Source: Vulcanisaeta thermophila
Lineage (GTDB): Archaea; Thermoproteota; Thermoprotei; Thermoproteales; Thermocladiaceae
DNA length: 64,000 nucleotides
Direction of reading: 5' to 3'
Assembly (NCBI RefSeq): GCF_001748385.1
Contig: NZ_BCLI01000001.1
Span: forward strand, 351,177-415,176
The stretch's first letter is position 1. Each line of letters opens with the position of its first letter. Both the position numbers and the translations under genes were made by a program. Under the pieces are notes generated by a model. The model was given only the letters and a program-made list of their open reading frames with translations, was not told the DNA's origin and did not search any database. Below are positions 35,122 to 43,898 of this stretch, piece by piece.

Positions 35122-35967
35122 ATGCCGTACATACATTCAATTGATGCTAAGATATATTATGAAAGGATTGGCAATGGTCCAGCCCTAGTATTGATTGAAG
35201 GGCTAGGTTATTCCTCATGGATGTGGATTATGCAGAAGGAGGATCTATCTAGGGATCATGAGTTAATTATATATGATAATAGAGGTGTGGGTAAGTCCGA
35301 TAAACCCAATTATCCCTATACCATGGATCTTTTAGTGGAGGATCTAAGGAACCTTATTGATGCCCTCGGTCTAGATAAAGTACATGTATTGGGTGTATCC
35401 ATGGGCGGTATGGTGGCTCAATTATTTGCAATAAAATATCCCAGCCGCGTTAAATCATTAATACTAGTATCAACGCACCATGGAGGTAAGGATGTGGAAC
35501 CACCACCTAAAGAAACCCTTGAGGCCATGTTTGGGGAGCCACCACCCAACATTAAAAATGACGTAGAACTTTATCGCTATAAAATGAGCTATGCATTCTC
35601 GACAACATGGCTACAGAATAACAAGGATGTCCTGGATTACTTAATAAGCCTTAGATTAAGGGAGCCCCAACCCAAGGAGGCGTACTTAAATCAGGCCCAC
35701 GCAGCATTAACATTCGACGTATCTAACCAGTTATCGCAGGTAAGAGTACCTACTCTGGTGGTTCACGGCGATGAGGATAAGGTCGTCCCCATAACTAATG
35801 CATGTATGTTATTCAGGAAAATAGAGACAGCTAGTTTAGTAATATTTAAGGGGGCTGGGCATCTATTAATAATAGAACGGGCCAGGGACTTCAATAATTT
35901 AGTTAGGGGATTCATCAGGGATGTTGAGACTAATAACTATAAACCAAGGAGAATAATAGTATTATAA
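35122..35967 (+). CDS. Alpha/beta-hydrolase fold enzyme
   Basis: A 281-residue alpha/beta hydrolase. The nucleophile elbow is GVSMGG (Ser at about 94), the oxyanion region GLGYSSWMW is near residue 30, the acid DEDKV follows VHGD near 217 and the catalytic His is in GAGHLL near 249. The set is close to 3-oxoadipate enol-lactonases and other small-ester or C-C hydrolases. Its ATG follows the condensing-enzyme stop with no gap, so the two products should act in one pathway, perhaps cleaving or releasing the condensed acyl product. Confidence 0.8.
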   Translation: MPYIHSIDAKIYYERIGNGPALVLIEGLGYSSWMWIMQKEDLSRDHELIIYDNRGVGKSDKPNYPYTMDLLVEDLRNLIDALGLDKVHVLGVSMGGMVAQLFAIKYPSRVKSLILVSTHHGGKDVEPPPKETLEAMFGEPPPNIKNDVELYRYKMSYAFSTTWLQNNKDVLDYLISLRLREPQPKEAYLNQAHAALTFDVSNQLSQVRVPTLVVHGDEDKVVPITNACMLFRKIETASLVIFKGAGHLLIIERARDFNNLVRGFIRDVETNNYKPRRIIVL

Positions 35968-36361
35968 TTACAAAAATCCATCAGTTTTTAGTATTTCATA
36001 TCTAACGCAAGGTTAGATCCCTTTAGTGCATGTGAATTTCAGGGTATCCAAATGGGAGATTAGTGAACTTAACTTAATATATGCAGCATGTAGCTCCATA
36101 AGTGCTAATTAATGATGTTCTTAAGCTTAATCAAGATTGAAGATTATTGAAACTCAATGCGCATTAAGTATAACGGCACAGGTTTACTTTAAGATTTAAT
36201 TAGTATTATGCTTATTTTTAAGATTCACTTTATTTAATCACTTTTTGTATTAATGGATAGGATTACCCTTCACGTAAGCTGTATCCACTGGACTAAGAAT
36301 AAAGATGAAGTTGGTAAGAATGTGGGGGTTAGTGTTTAATGGTTAATTGTTAGTTGATGCT
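35968..36361. other. AT-rich intergenic stretch with a small hairpin
   Basis: No gene seen. ATCTAAC (36000-36006) and GTTAGAT (36012-36018) form a perfect 7-bp hairpin with a 5-base loop, 33 bases after the hydrolase stop, possibly a terminator or RNA end. The rest is AT-rich without clear coding or repeat structure. Confidence 0.45.
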
Positions 36362-37342
36362 TCATGTTATGAGTTTCCTCAGTTCATTCTTAACGTCTTC
36401 ATTGATTATTATGTCGAGTGGGAAGAATGCTGTGACGATCCAGTTGGGTACGTCCACAACCTCACTGACCTTTAGGTCCACCGCGACACTGGAGAGCATG
36501 TAGGCTTCGACTGGTGTCATGAATTTTGAGAGTATGTTGATTATTCCCTTGACGGCCTCCTTAACCGCGTCCCATAGGTTTGGTGCTATTCCTGGGTATG
36601 CTATGTACTCGTTGAATGTTAGTTCCCTGAGTCTGTTGAATTTGAATATTGGTTGTTTCAACCCCACATTCTTAATGAGCCTAACCCTAAACCTAACCCT
36701 CATGGGTGCCTCGATGGCCGTACCACAGGCCTCCCCATCACCCTGGGCCAGGTGCGTGTCCCCAATCGACAGTAATGCCCCGGGCACAAAGACGGGTAGG
36801 TATAGTATGGATCCCACGGTTAATTGCTTAATGTCCATGTTACCACCATTCTCCCTGGGTGGTATAGTACTCCACCTACCCCTGTAGGGTAGTGCCGTCC
36901 CAATGACGCCGGGGAATGGCCTATTGGGTATCTCCACATCCACGGATCCAAACCTGGCGCGGGACTTACCATCACGAACACTCCAAATCTTGAGGGCGGG
37001 CCCCGCGAGGTCTATTGGCGTGGTGTATTGATCCTGGGCCAAGAGCCCAAAGCCTGGTATAACGCCGGTCCACCCCCAACCCATGTCCCTGAACTCCAGG
37101 AACTCTATCTCCAGCGCATCGCCTGGCTCCGCGCCCTCAACCTCGATGGGCCCTGTTAGTGGGTGTATCCTGGAGAAGTCCAGTTTGTTGAGGTCCTGGG
37201 CTGTGGAGTTTGGGGTTACCTGCCCGTCCGATGCCTCCTTGGTCTCCACCTCAACCTCATCACCACTCCTTACCTTTAGTATTGGGGTTAGTGAGTTATC
37301 CCACTTGTTGTGGGTTATTGCGTGTATTGTGTAGATTGCCAC
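36362..37342 (-). CDS. Acetamidase/formamidase family amidohydrolase
   Basis: A 326-residue FmdA/AmdA-family protein. Its course is typical: VRSGDEVEVET, HPLTGPIEVEGAEPGDALEI (about 60-80), GFGLLAQD, the IGVIGTALPYRG-like segment and GDTHLAQGDGEACGTAIE (about 198-215), which binds the metal. These enzymes hydrolyse short amides such as formamide or acetamide to ammonia and the acid. It starts with GTG at 37342. No urea or amide transporter is adjacent; the cupin and Nudix genes further along on the same strand are separated by short gaps. Confidence 0.8.
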   Translation of the reverse strand: MAIYTIHAITHNKWDNSLTPILKVRSGDEVEVETKEASDGQVTPNSTAQDLNKLDFSRIHPLTGPIEVEGAEPGDALEIEFLEFRDMGWGWTGVIPGFGLLAQDQYTTPIDLAGPALKIWSVRDGKSRARFGSVDVEIPNRPFPGVIGTALPYRGRWSTIPPRENGGNMDIKQLTVGSILYLPVFVPGALLSIGDTHLAQGDGEACGTAIEAPMRVRFRVRLIKNVGLKQPIFKFNRLRELTFNEYIAYPGIAPNLWDAVKEAVKGIINILSKFMTPVEAYMLSSVAVDLKVSEVVDVPNWIVTAFFPLDIIINEDVKNELRKLIT

Positions 37343-37403
37343 GTGACTAATGCGGTGTTGTTTATTTAAAGGATTGCACTAAACTCAGGCGGTATTGACC
37401 CTG

Positions 37404-37775
37404 TCACTCCAGGACCTTAATGCTCATGTCATCCTCATAGGAAATCACGCATATGAACTCAGTATCCGAGTCACTAATGTTCTCTATGAAGTGGGGTTCG
37501 TAGGGGGCCGTGAAGAAGTAATCACCGGGGCCCAACTCCCTAACCACGTCCTTCGACCCAACCCTAAGCCTACCCCTGATTATCACCACGGCCTCCACAT
37601 ACTTATGAATATGAAGCGGCATCCTACCGCCCGGCTTAACCACGAACCTCCTAACCGCGAACGTATTAGAACCCTCACGCTTAGTCACCAACCACTGTAT
37701 GAGGAAGCCCCTGGTACCTGGTATGAGCCTTGAGACGTCCTCCTGGGGCACATTATTGATGCTGCCAATGTACAC
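37404..37775 (-). CDS. Small single-domain cupin protein, paralogue of the one at 11580
   Basis: A 123-residue cupin with PGGRMPLHIHKYVEAVVI (His, His, Glu of motif 1) and GDYFFTAPYEPHFIEN (His of motif 2). The last residues, ISYEDDMSIKVLE, are nearly identical to those of the cupin at 11580-11957, and the middle shares PGGR-PLH-H. Function unknown: metal-dependent enzyme or sensor. It sits on the same strand between a Nudix hydrolase gene and the acetamidase gene, with 24 and 61 bases of spacing, so the three may be co-transcribed. Confidence 0.75.
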   Translation of the reverse strand: MYIGSINNVPQEDVSRLIPGTRGFLIQWLVTKREGSNTFAVRRFVVKPGGRMPLHIHKYVEAVVIIRGRLRVGSKDVVRELGPGDYFFTAPYEPHFIENISDSDTEFICVISYEDDMSIKVLE

Positions 37776-37799
37776 AGTGGGCTGGGCGAGGCACCCTTA

Positions 37800-38297
37800 T
37801 TAAGGGTAACCCCTCCCAATGATCAGGGCGTTGTCGCTAAGCTCATAAACATTACCACCCACCAACCTCCAACCATTAAATACGAAGCGCGCATAGACCC
37901 TGGAGCCACTTAGAATCTTGGGTAGCCAGTATTTGTCATCGTCCCACATTGAGTCGTAGGGTATGGATTCAATACTGAACCATGTGGGTTCCGCCTCCTC
38001 GGACTCCCTAACCTCCCCCTCGAAGTCCCTGGCCACGAACACATGCACGAAGTGCACGGACTCCACCTTACCATCCTCATAATTCCAAAACTCCAATAAG
38101 CCCCTCCACTCCAGGTCCCTGGGCTTGACACCAACCTCCTCCACGCACTCCCTAACCGCAGCGCTGATTATGTCCTCACCCTCCTCAACCTTACCACCAA
38201 TACCGTTGAAGTACCCAGCCCCCAAACCCCTCTTCTTCCTAATGAGTAGTACTGAGTTTCCCTTTACTACGTAGACCAGGGTTTCCACAAAGGGCAT
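37800..38297 (-). CDS. Nudix hydrolase, MutT/8-oxo-dGTP diphosphatase-like
   Basis: A 165-residue protein with a complete Nudix box at residues 35-57 (G-x5-E-x7-REUxEExGU, from GKVEEGE to RECVEEVGV). Residues 21-32 (KRGLGAGYFNGI) and the C-terminal WFSIESIPYDSMW-DDKYWLP follow the pattern of MTH1-like enzymes that remove oxidised purine nucleoside triphosphates, so house-cleaning of the nucleotide pool is likely. The start ATG is at 38297; the cupin gene follows on the same strand. Confidence 0.85.
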   Translation of the reverse strand: MPFVETLVYVVKGNSVLLIRKKRGLGAGYFNGIGGKVEEGEDIISAAVRECVEEVGVKPRDLEWRGLLEFWNYEDGKVESVHFVHVFVARDFEGEVRESEEAEPTWFSIESIPYDSMWDDDKYWLPKILSGSRVYARFVFNGWRLVGGNVYELSDNALIIGRGYP

Positions 38298-38443
38298 TGT
38301 TAATCGAGGCGTAAGGCATTTTAATAACTTACCCGTGGGAATGGGCGGTGTGGTTGTGGTGATACGGCTGAGGTGTGATGAGCGAGGGCGAAACCGAAAT
38401 AAGGGTGGTTTTTGAGGGGCGTGTTTGCTTTCCTCGCCTTGCT

Positions 38444-38899
38444 TTACAGGTACATTACGATGCCTCCATAAACCTCCTCCAGGAAGGTCTCGGCACCCAC
38501 TATTCCATCCACTATGTCCACCAGGTCCTCCTTACGTACATTATAGAACTGGGCAGCCACTGGGCATGCGTATATTTTAAACCTATCACCGTAGGTTTGC
38601 TTAAGCTCCTTTAGGAATGAGTACCAATCCTTAAACTCACCCCTCTTAATGGCATTACTGAGGTTCTTCAGGTAAGTCTCCACGTAAGGCACGTATATGG
38701 GTGGTGAGTACGTGGTTCCCAGGTTCTCATCGTTGAGCCTGGGCATGACATCCTTCCTAAAGGCCACCAACCCCTCATTAACCAGGTGAACCACCACCTT
38801 ATAACCCCCAGCCAGGGCCGCGGCACCGTAAATCGCCAGGCAGCAGATCCTATTGGCAGCCCCTGAGGCAAACACTATGCCAAGCTTTCTCTGCTCCAT
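38444..38899 (-). CDS. DsrE/DsrF-like family protein (sulfur-relay fold)
   Basis: A 151-residue protein with the DsrE-like layout: LGIVFASGAANRICCLAIYG opens the Rossmann-like fold, VHLVNEGLVAFRKDV follows, and IYACPVAAQFYNVRKEDLVD carries the single conserved cysteine position (about 111) in the active-loop of DsrE/TusD-like proteins. Two further Cys (CC at about 19-20) are in the first helix. Such proteins carry persulfide sulfur or regulate sulfur metabolism; the role here is not fixed by neighbours. It stands alone. Confidence 0.65.
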   Translation of the reverse strand: MEQRKLGIVFASGAANRICCLAIYGAAALAGGYKVVVHLVNEGLVAFRKDVMPRLNDENLGTTYSPPIYVPYVETYLKNLSNAIKRGEFKDWYSFLKELKQTYGDRFKIYACPVAAQFYNVRKEDLVDIVDGIVGAETFLEEVYGGIVMYL

Positions 38900-39064
38900 C
38901 CTGATAATGTGCGCAGTGTATTTAATAAATTACATTAAAAGTGCATTTTATGCACATCACTACATAGGGATAAAATCAGCAATGCGCATCATCAGGGGGC
39001 TTCAGGCGCACGGGCTTGGCGTGGCAAGGGCCAGTAGTAAGTGGACCACGGCTCATAAGCCCGC

Positions 39065-39910
39065 TTAATACCTGGCTCTGACGCTCTCCTCGAGCATCCT
39101 CACCTCATCCTCACTCAACCTCCAACCCACCGCGCCCAGGTTCTCCCTTACGTGGTTTGGGTTTGATGCCCTGGGGATTGGGAATGTGTTTTCGTGCTTT
39201 GTTATTATCCAGTTTAGGAGGATTTGCGCGGGGGTTTTGGGTCCATGGTTCTTACTAATTACTTCCAGTAAATTCCTTGGGAACTCCCTAACAAGCCTAC
39301 CGTGGCCCAGTGGGTAGTAGCATATGACGGCCATGTTATTCCTCTTGGCGTAGGGTATCAAGTCCCTCTCTATCCTCCTATCACCGAGGCTATAGGGCAT
39401 CTGTATCGACACCACCTCGTACTTCCTCATGACACCCTGGGCCTCCTCAAGCTGCCTCAGGCTGAAGTTGCTAACCCCTATGTACCTAATCACACCCATG
39501 TCCACGAGGTCCTCCATGGCCCTCATGGTCTCCCTAATGGGCACCCTGGGATTGGGGAAGTGGAGTTGGTAGAGGTCTATGTACGTGCCCAACCTCCTGG
39601 CGCTGGCCCTGGCAGCCTTTATCACCGCGCTATACCTAAAGTGGGTGGGCCAGACCTTGGTTGCTATGAAGAGCTCATCCCTGGGGAAGCCCCTAATGGC
39701 CTCACCAACGAGCTCCTCAGTCCCATAAAGCTCCGCAGTGTCTATGAAGTTTATACCGCCCTCAAGCCCAACCCTCAGGGCCCTGAGCCTCCTCTCCCTA
39801 CCGGGCTTGATGCCGAGCCTTGAAAGTATTACATAGCTTATGTCGTAGTAAGTCCCCATGCCTATTACTGAAACCTTAACCCCAGTCCTCCCAAAGACCC
39901 TATACTCCAT
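39065..39910 (-). CDS. Aldo/keto reductase
   Basis: A 281-residue TIM-barrel oxidoreductase using NADPH. The tetrad is visible: Asp in FIDTAELYG with Tyr just after, Lys in FIATKVWP and His in YQLHFPNP. Phosphate-binding residues appear near the end (PIPRASNPNHVREN). It should reduce an aldehyde or ketone, identity unknown. The last residues are short compared with eukaryotic members, as usual for prokaryotic ones. Stand-alone gene with its own 5' region. Confidence 0.85.
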   Translation of the reverse strand: MEYRVFGRTGVKVSVIGMGTYYDISYVILSRLGIKPGRERRLRALRVGLEGGINFIDTAELYGTEELVGEAIRGFPRDELFIATKVWPTHFRYSAVIKAARASARRLGTYIDLYQLHFPNPRVPIRETMRAMEDLVDMGVIRYIGVSNFSLRQLEEAQGVMRKYEVVSIQMPYSLGDRRIERDLIPYAKRNNMAVICYYPLGHGRLVREFPRNLLEVISKNHGPKTPAQILLNWIITKHENTFPIPRASNPNHVRENLGAVGWRLSEDEVRMLEESVRARY

Positions 39911-40018
39911 TGAGGGGAATTCCCTGGGTTTACTTTTAAGACATTATTCAATGATTAGTTTTTGCGGTTATGCCTCCTCAATACGGCTCGGTGCCGGGGC
40001 TTTGGTGACCCTTAATTA

Positions 40019-41077
40019 TTAATGGCCAGGGAACTCGATAATCCCGGGTTTGCCCTCCTCACCCTTCACGTTGAATTTGACCCCCAGTATCCTCTCCACT
40101 ATGTAGATGTTGGTTAGTGTGTGTAGTGTTATTCTTGAGACGCCGATGGTGCTCCTGCCCCTTGCCAGTGCCATGTATGGTATGACCATGTCACCCATGT
40201 GGTCGTCTAACGCCATGTTAACGCTTAGGTTTTCCAGCAACTTCTTTGCTGCTTCCTCACCCACGGCCTCCGCGGGCTTCCCCCTCTCACCCAGTGCGTC
40301 TCCACCCTTAACGAGGTTTCTCGAGGACACGGCCCAGAGTACAATGCCGCTGCCAGGGCCTAGGTGTGGGTCGTTTCCCTGCTCGTAGTACTCAAGCTCA
40401 ATGTTGATGGGTGCCTTGACGCCGCCCTTTATTAGGTGCTCCCTGGCTGACTTGGCCTGTCTCTCTGCGACGTGCCTTGGGAGCCTAACCGCGTGGGATA
40501 AACCCCTAACCTCAACCAAATCCCCAAACTCCACAGCGTTCACAGGCCTCAATTCAGGGTTGGGCCTCACTGTGAGCCTCACCTCACCACCACCCCTTGG
40601 GTAGTGGCCGCGCCTTAGGAGTTTCACCTCGGCGTTTACTCCGAATAGTGAGAGTGTGGGTAGCATTACGAACCTCACGTAGTCAATGGGTGGGGACCAG
40701 GGCACGTCGGTTCCTCCCGTTATTGTTACCGTGCTTGGGCATGGGGCGAAGGTTAGTATTGGTAGTATTGTCTGTATGACCAGGGTAACCGAGCCCGCAG
40801 TACCAATGTCAAACCTAAAGTCCCCACAGGTAATGCCGCCAGGCTTAAAGGTGAGCTCCGTAGACCCCTTAACGGCGCCCACAACCTCGGCCCTGGCTAT
40901 CCTAGCCGCGGCCAACACGCTGGTTAGGTGTTGCTGCTGAAGCCCTGGGTTGCTCCTCCTAGCCCTTATGTTGAATATCCTAATCCCCACGCCCGTTATT
41001 GCCGAGAGGGCCAGCGCAGTCCTCAGTATCTGCCCACCGCCCTCGAGGACCGAGCCATCAATCTCCACAAGACCCAT
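40019..41077 (-). CDS. rtcA: RNA 3'-terminal phosphate cyclase RtcA
   Basis: A 352-residue RtcA. Signature GGGQILRTALALS (about 14-26), RSNPGLQQQHLTSV (about 42-55), the PRGGGEV segment and the catalytic LDDHMGD with His293. The enzyme adenylates an RNA 3'-phosphate and turns it into a 2',3'-cyclic end, used in RNA repair and splicing with RtcB. It diverges from the ABC transporter genes, with 75 bases between the starts. No rtcB in the window. Full-length (family about 340). Confidence 0.9.
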   Translation of the reverse strand: MGLVEIDGSVLEGGGQILRTALALSAITGVGIRIFNIRARRSNPGLQQQHLTSVLAAARIARAEVVGAVKGSTELTFKPGGITCGDFRFDIGTAGSVTLVIQTILPILTFAPCPSTVTITGGTDVPWSPPIDYVRFVMLPTLSLFGVNAEVKLLRRGHYPRGGGEVRLTVRPNPELRPVNAVEFGDLVEVRGLSHAVRLPRHVAERQAKSAREHLIKGGVKAPINIELEYYEQGNDPHLGPGSGIVLWAVSSRNLVKGGDALGERGKPAEAVGEEAAKKLLENLSVNMALDDHMGDMVIPYMALARGRSTIGVSRITLHTLTNIYIVERILGVKFNVKGEEGKPGIIEFPGH

Positions 41078-41152
41078 CGGTGATTAAGCCCATGGGCGCT
41101 TTAATACTTAACGCAGGTAAGGCTTATTAATGTCCGTGGATACTCATTGGCA

Positions 41153-41863
41153 ATGTGCATTAGCGCCAGGGGCTTGGTGAAGCGCTTTGGCAACGTAGTG
41201 GCCCTTAATGGGGTTAGCTTTGATGTGCAGTGTGGCGATGCAGTGGCCCTTCTGGGGCCCAATGGGGCTGGTAAATCAACAACCCTAAGGATACTAGCGG
41301 GCCTCCTGAGACCCGACTCTGGGTCAGCCCAGGTCTGTGGCTTTGATGTTCAGAGGCAGCCCAGGGAGGCCAAGGCATGCCTTGGGTTCCTGCCCGAGGA
41401 TGCTGTTCCCTTCCTCAACCTGACGGTTAGGGAGAACCTGGAGTACATGGCGGTGCTCAGGGGTTTGGGGGATTCCGTGGTTGATGAGGTCATGGACCTA
41501 CTGGAACTGAGGGATCTGGCCCGTAGGATGGCCTCGTCGCTATCCAGGGGTAATAGGCAGAGGCTTGCCATTGCAATGGCAATAATGCACAAACCAAAGG
41601 TTCTGCTCCTTGACGAGCCTCTGAATTACCTGGACATACCCACACAGGAGAAAGTCATTGCGCTGCTCAAGGAGTTGAATAGTAAGGGGACCACAATGCT
41701 GGTATCCACGCACATAATGTCCATAGCCGAGAGGCTAACGAGGAGGGTCATCGTGATTAATAAGGGCACGGTGGTATGGCAGGGGGAGATAAATGAGCTC
41801 AGGAAGATCGCGGCAGACACTGGGGAGAGGATTGAGGAGGTTGTGGCGAGGTTGATGAGATGA
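41153..41863 (+). CDS. ABC transporter ATP-binding subunit (ABC-2 type exporter)
   Basis: A 236-residue ATPase with GPNGAGKS (Walker A, about 38), signature SLSRGNRQRLAIA and LLLDEPLNYLD (Walker B), then the H-loop STHIM. It resembles CcmA/DrrA-type exporter subunits. I take the ATG at 41153; TTG at 41147 would add two residues. Its stop codon overlaps the next ATG as ATGA, so it pairs with the membrane subunit that follows. Substrate unknown; drug, lipid or peptide export are usual for this type. Confidence 0.85.
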   Translation: MCISARGLVKRFGNVVALNGVSFDVQCGDAVALLGPNGAGKSTTLRILAGLLRPDSGSAQVCGFDVQRQPREAKACLGFLPEDAVPFLNLTVRENLEYMAVLRGLGDSVVDEVMDLLELRDLARRMASSLSRGNRQRLAIAMAIMHKPKVLLLDEPLNYLDIPTQEKVIALLKELNSKGTTMLVSTHIMSIAERLTRRVIVINKGTVVWQGEINELRKIAADTGERIEEVVARLMR

Positions 41864-43329
41864 GGAGGCTAATGAAGATTGTTTACTTCGAATTGAAGCA
41901 AAGGACTAATAGGGCATTCCTAGTGGTGGTCATATTCGTATTAGCCCTATATTCAGCCTTAACAATGATGATCCCACAAATCCCCCCAACGCTTGTGGTC
42001 GCATCACTAACACCCGTAATAATCATCCTTATCATAGCCTCAGCTCTGTCATCCACGTTAGCCTTATTTGTAAGGTCCGCTGTGGATTACGTATTCACAA
42101 CGCCCATAAACCCAATGGATTACTACATAGCCACCCTCATAGCCAACGGCCTACCCTATGCATTACTGATTATTGTACTAGGCGGTGCATTACTCATTAA
42201 GCTGGGGCTCCACTCAATACTTAACGTGATCAATGCAGCCTCGATAATCATATTTCTCGTGGTGATAACGGCGAATCTTTCTGTACTTTCGCGAAGGGTT
42301 CAGGTACCCGCGTTCATCGCCTTAATACTCATCTTCGTACTGGGCTACGTGAACCCAGCACTATCACCACTCTATGGGCTTATATCCCCAGACCCAGTCT
42401 ACACAGCCTACTCACTATCGCTCCTGGCCGTGTCCCTACTCACGGTGCCAAGGAGGTACATAAGGGAGCTGGGCACCAATGCGTATGGATTACTCATCAC
42501 AAGCCCGTTGGCGATTAGGCATGGGTCCGTTGACGTGGTCATTAGCGAATTACCAAGAACCCCCTGGGGCATTATTTGGTTCACATCCACCAGGAGCCTT
42601 ATGCTGAGGTTAAATACACCGCAGGGCGCGATGACAGTGGTTCGTAGGACCAACGTACTAGTGATCCTAATGCCCCTGTCCGTGTTCACGGCCGTTGCCT
42701 ACACCGTGGCCTCCATGCTGATTACCGGCGTCATGAATCAAACGGCTCTTTCAATCATTTCATTCTTCATGATAAGCTTCTACGCATTGATTTTCTCATC
42801 TCAATCCATAGCCAATGAGAGGCTTTGGTTAAACCTATCCATAGAGCCCACGCGGTACTTCAGGTACAGGATGGGCGCGAGGGTGTTGATGACCACACTC
42901 GCATTTGCACCCTGGATAGTGGCCTACGTAGTCCAGGGGGTGCTGCGGTTTGAACCAGCCATTTACCTTGCACCATCGTTACTATCTGGTGCCTTAACCA
43001 TACCCGTTATATCCTGGCTCGCGGCTGCATACCTTGGGATACCACAGGTCAGGGAGGTTGGTGTTGCGGAGAGGCAGTTAGTGTATACACATAGGGCCCT
43101 CGTACTCGTGTTCATGTTTATTGCCGGCTCGTACCTATACGCCCTACCCTACTACATAGCCCTGGCCAGCGTGTTCGTTAAGTCCGTGTGGATTACGCTC
43201 ATGAGTGATGCGTTCTCGGTTATTATGGTTGCCCTCTCGGCATTATTCCTACACTACGTACTCTCCCCAAGGGGTGGTGCCGTGTGGTTGTGGTTGGTGA
43301 ATAGGTTGTCGGAGAATGGTTACGTCTAA
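41860..43329 (+). CDS. ABC-2 type transporter membrane subunit
   Basis: A 489-residue protein with about twelve hydrophobic segments and a short cytoplasmic N-terminus, the membrane half of the exporter. No soluble domain is present. It is larger than most ABC-2 permeases (about 250-400) and could be two six-helix halves in one chain. Translation is coupled to the ATPase gene by the ATGA overlap. The downstream gene is on the other strand, ending 8 bases away. Confidence 0.75.
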   Translation: MRRLMKIVYFELKQRTNRAFLVVVIFVLALYSALTMMIPQIPPTLVVASLTPVIIILIIASALSSTLALFVRSAVDYVFTTPINPMDYYIATLIANGLPYALLIIVLGGALLIKLGLHSILNVINAASIIIFLVVITANLSVLSRRVQVPAFIALILIFVLGYVNPALSPLYGLISPDPVYTAYSLSLLAVSLLTVPRRYIRELGTNAYGLLITSPLAIRHGSVDVVISELPRTPWGIIWFTSTRSLMLRLNTPQGAMTVVRRTNVLVILMPLSVFTAVAYTVASMLITGVMNQTALSIISFFMISFYALIFSSQSIANERLWLNLSIEPTRYFRYRMGARVLMTTLAFAPWIVAYVVQGVLRFEPAIYLAPSLLSGALTIPVISWLAAAYLGIPQVREVGVAERQLVYTHRALVLVFMFIAGSYLYALPYYIALASVFVKSVWITLMSDAFSVIMVALSALFLHYVLSPRGGAVWLWLVNRLSENGYV

Positions 43330-43337
43330 CCACCGCA

Positions 43338-43760
43338 CTATTGAACACTACGCCTTACGGTGGACTCACCTGAGAATCTCCATAAACCACTCCTTGGACT
43401 TAGTATCTCAATCCTCAACTCCTCAGTGAGTGCGTCATTGATTAACACCTCGTCTATGTATGGGTCCACCAGGGCATTGGCTATAACGGGGTCGCTAATC
43501 CTGTCCTCTGTGATTACGTTTACGATCAATGACCTGGGAACCACGTAAACCTCCACAGACCCACCACCCGTGTCCACTGACGCATTAATGGCCTCGCTGG
43601 GCCTTGGCCACAGACCCAGTTTCTCAGCAATAGCTATGGGTAGCGCAACCTCCGGGTCCTCGCTTACGAAGCCGGTGTTTACTAAGGCTTTTGTTAGGAC
43701 CTCATTGTTGGCGTTTACTCTCTTTAATCTTAGCAATAACCTCACTGGCACTGACCTCAC
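43338..43760 (-). CDS. Retropepsin-like fold protein with NTG in place of DTG
   Basis: A 140-residue protein. After a beta-rich start (VPVRLLLRLKRV) comes KALVNTGFVSEDPEVALPI and AEKLGLWPRP, the pattern of small clan AA proteins in archaea where D-T-G holds the catalytic Asp. Here the Asp is Asn, so it may have lost protease activity and bind ligands or a partner. The last 20 residues are basic. The start lies inside the coding region of the small gene at 43702-43866 (59-base overlap in another frame). A role as one half of a two-gene unit is likely. Confidence 0.55.
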   Translation of the reverse strand: MRSVPVRLLLRLKRVNANNEVLTKALVNTGFVSEDPEVALPIAIAEKLGLWPRPSEAINASVDTGGGSVEVYVVPRSLIVNVITEDRISDPVIANALVDPYIDEVLINDALTEELRIEILSPRSGLWRFSGESTVRRSVQ

Positions 43761-43866
43761 CCCTGAGTATTCTCAGGGCCGTCTCCCTATCAATGGGTAT
43801 GAACTCGAACTTTGTAATCCCCAGGTACTCCCTAACCTTCATATAACCCAACCTACGCCTCTGCAT
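43702..43866 (-). CDS. 54-residue protein overlapping the retropepsin-like gene
   Basis: From the ATG at 43866 this frame reads MQRRRLGYMKVREYLGITKF and then EFIPIDRETALRIL ... EVSASEVIAKIKESKRQQ to the TGA at 43702. It looks like a real small protein: a basic start, a hydrophobic middle and an amphipathic charged helix at the end. I see no known family. It overlaps the next gene by 59 bases in a different frame, as many antitoxin or partner genes do, and lies 32 bases from the divergent DegT gene. Confidence 0.5.
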   Translation of the reverse strand: MQRRRLGYMKVREYLGITKFEFIPIDRETALRILRGEVSASEVIAKIKESKRQQ

Positions 43867-43898
43867 TAAACCATTGACGCGCCTGGTGATATAAATCT

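Noticed and set aside
38341-38400. Box C/D-like elements (CTGA and GTGATGA close together)
   Set aside because: The spacing leaves no room for a guide between box C and D', and no matching terminal stem is seen.
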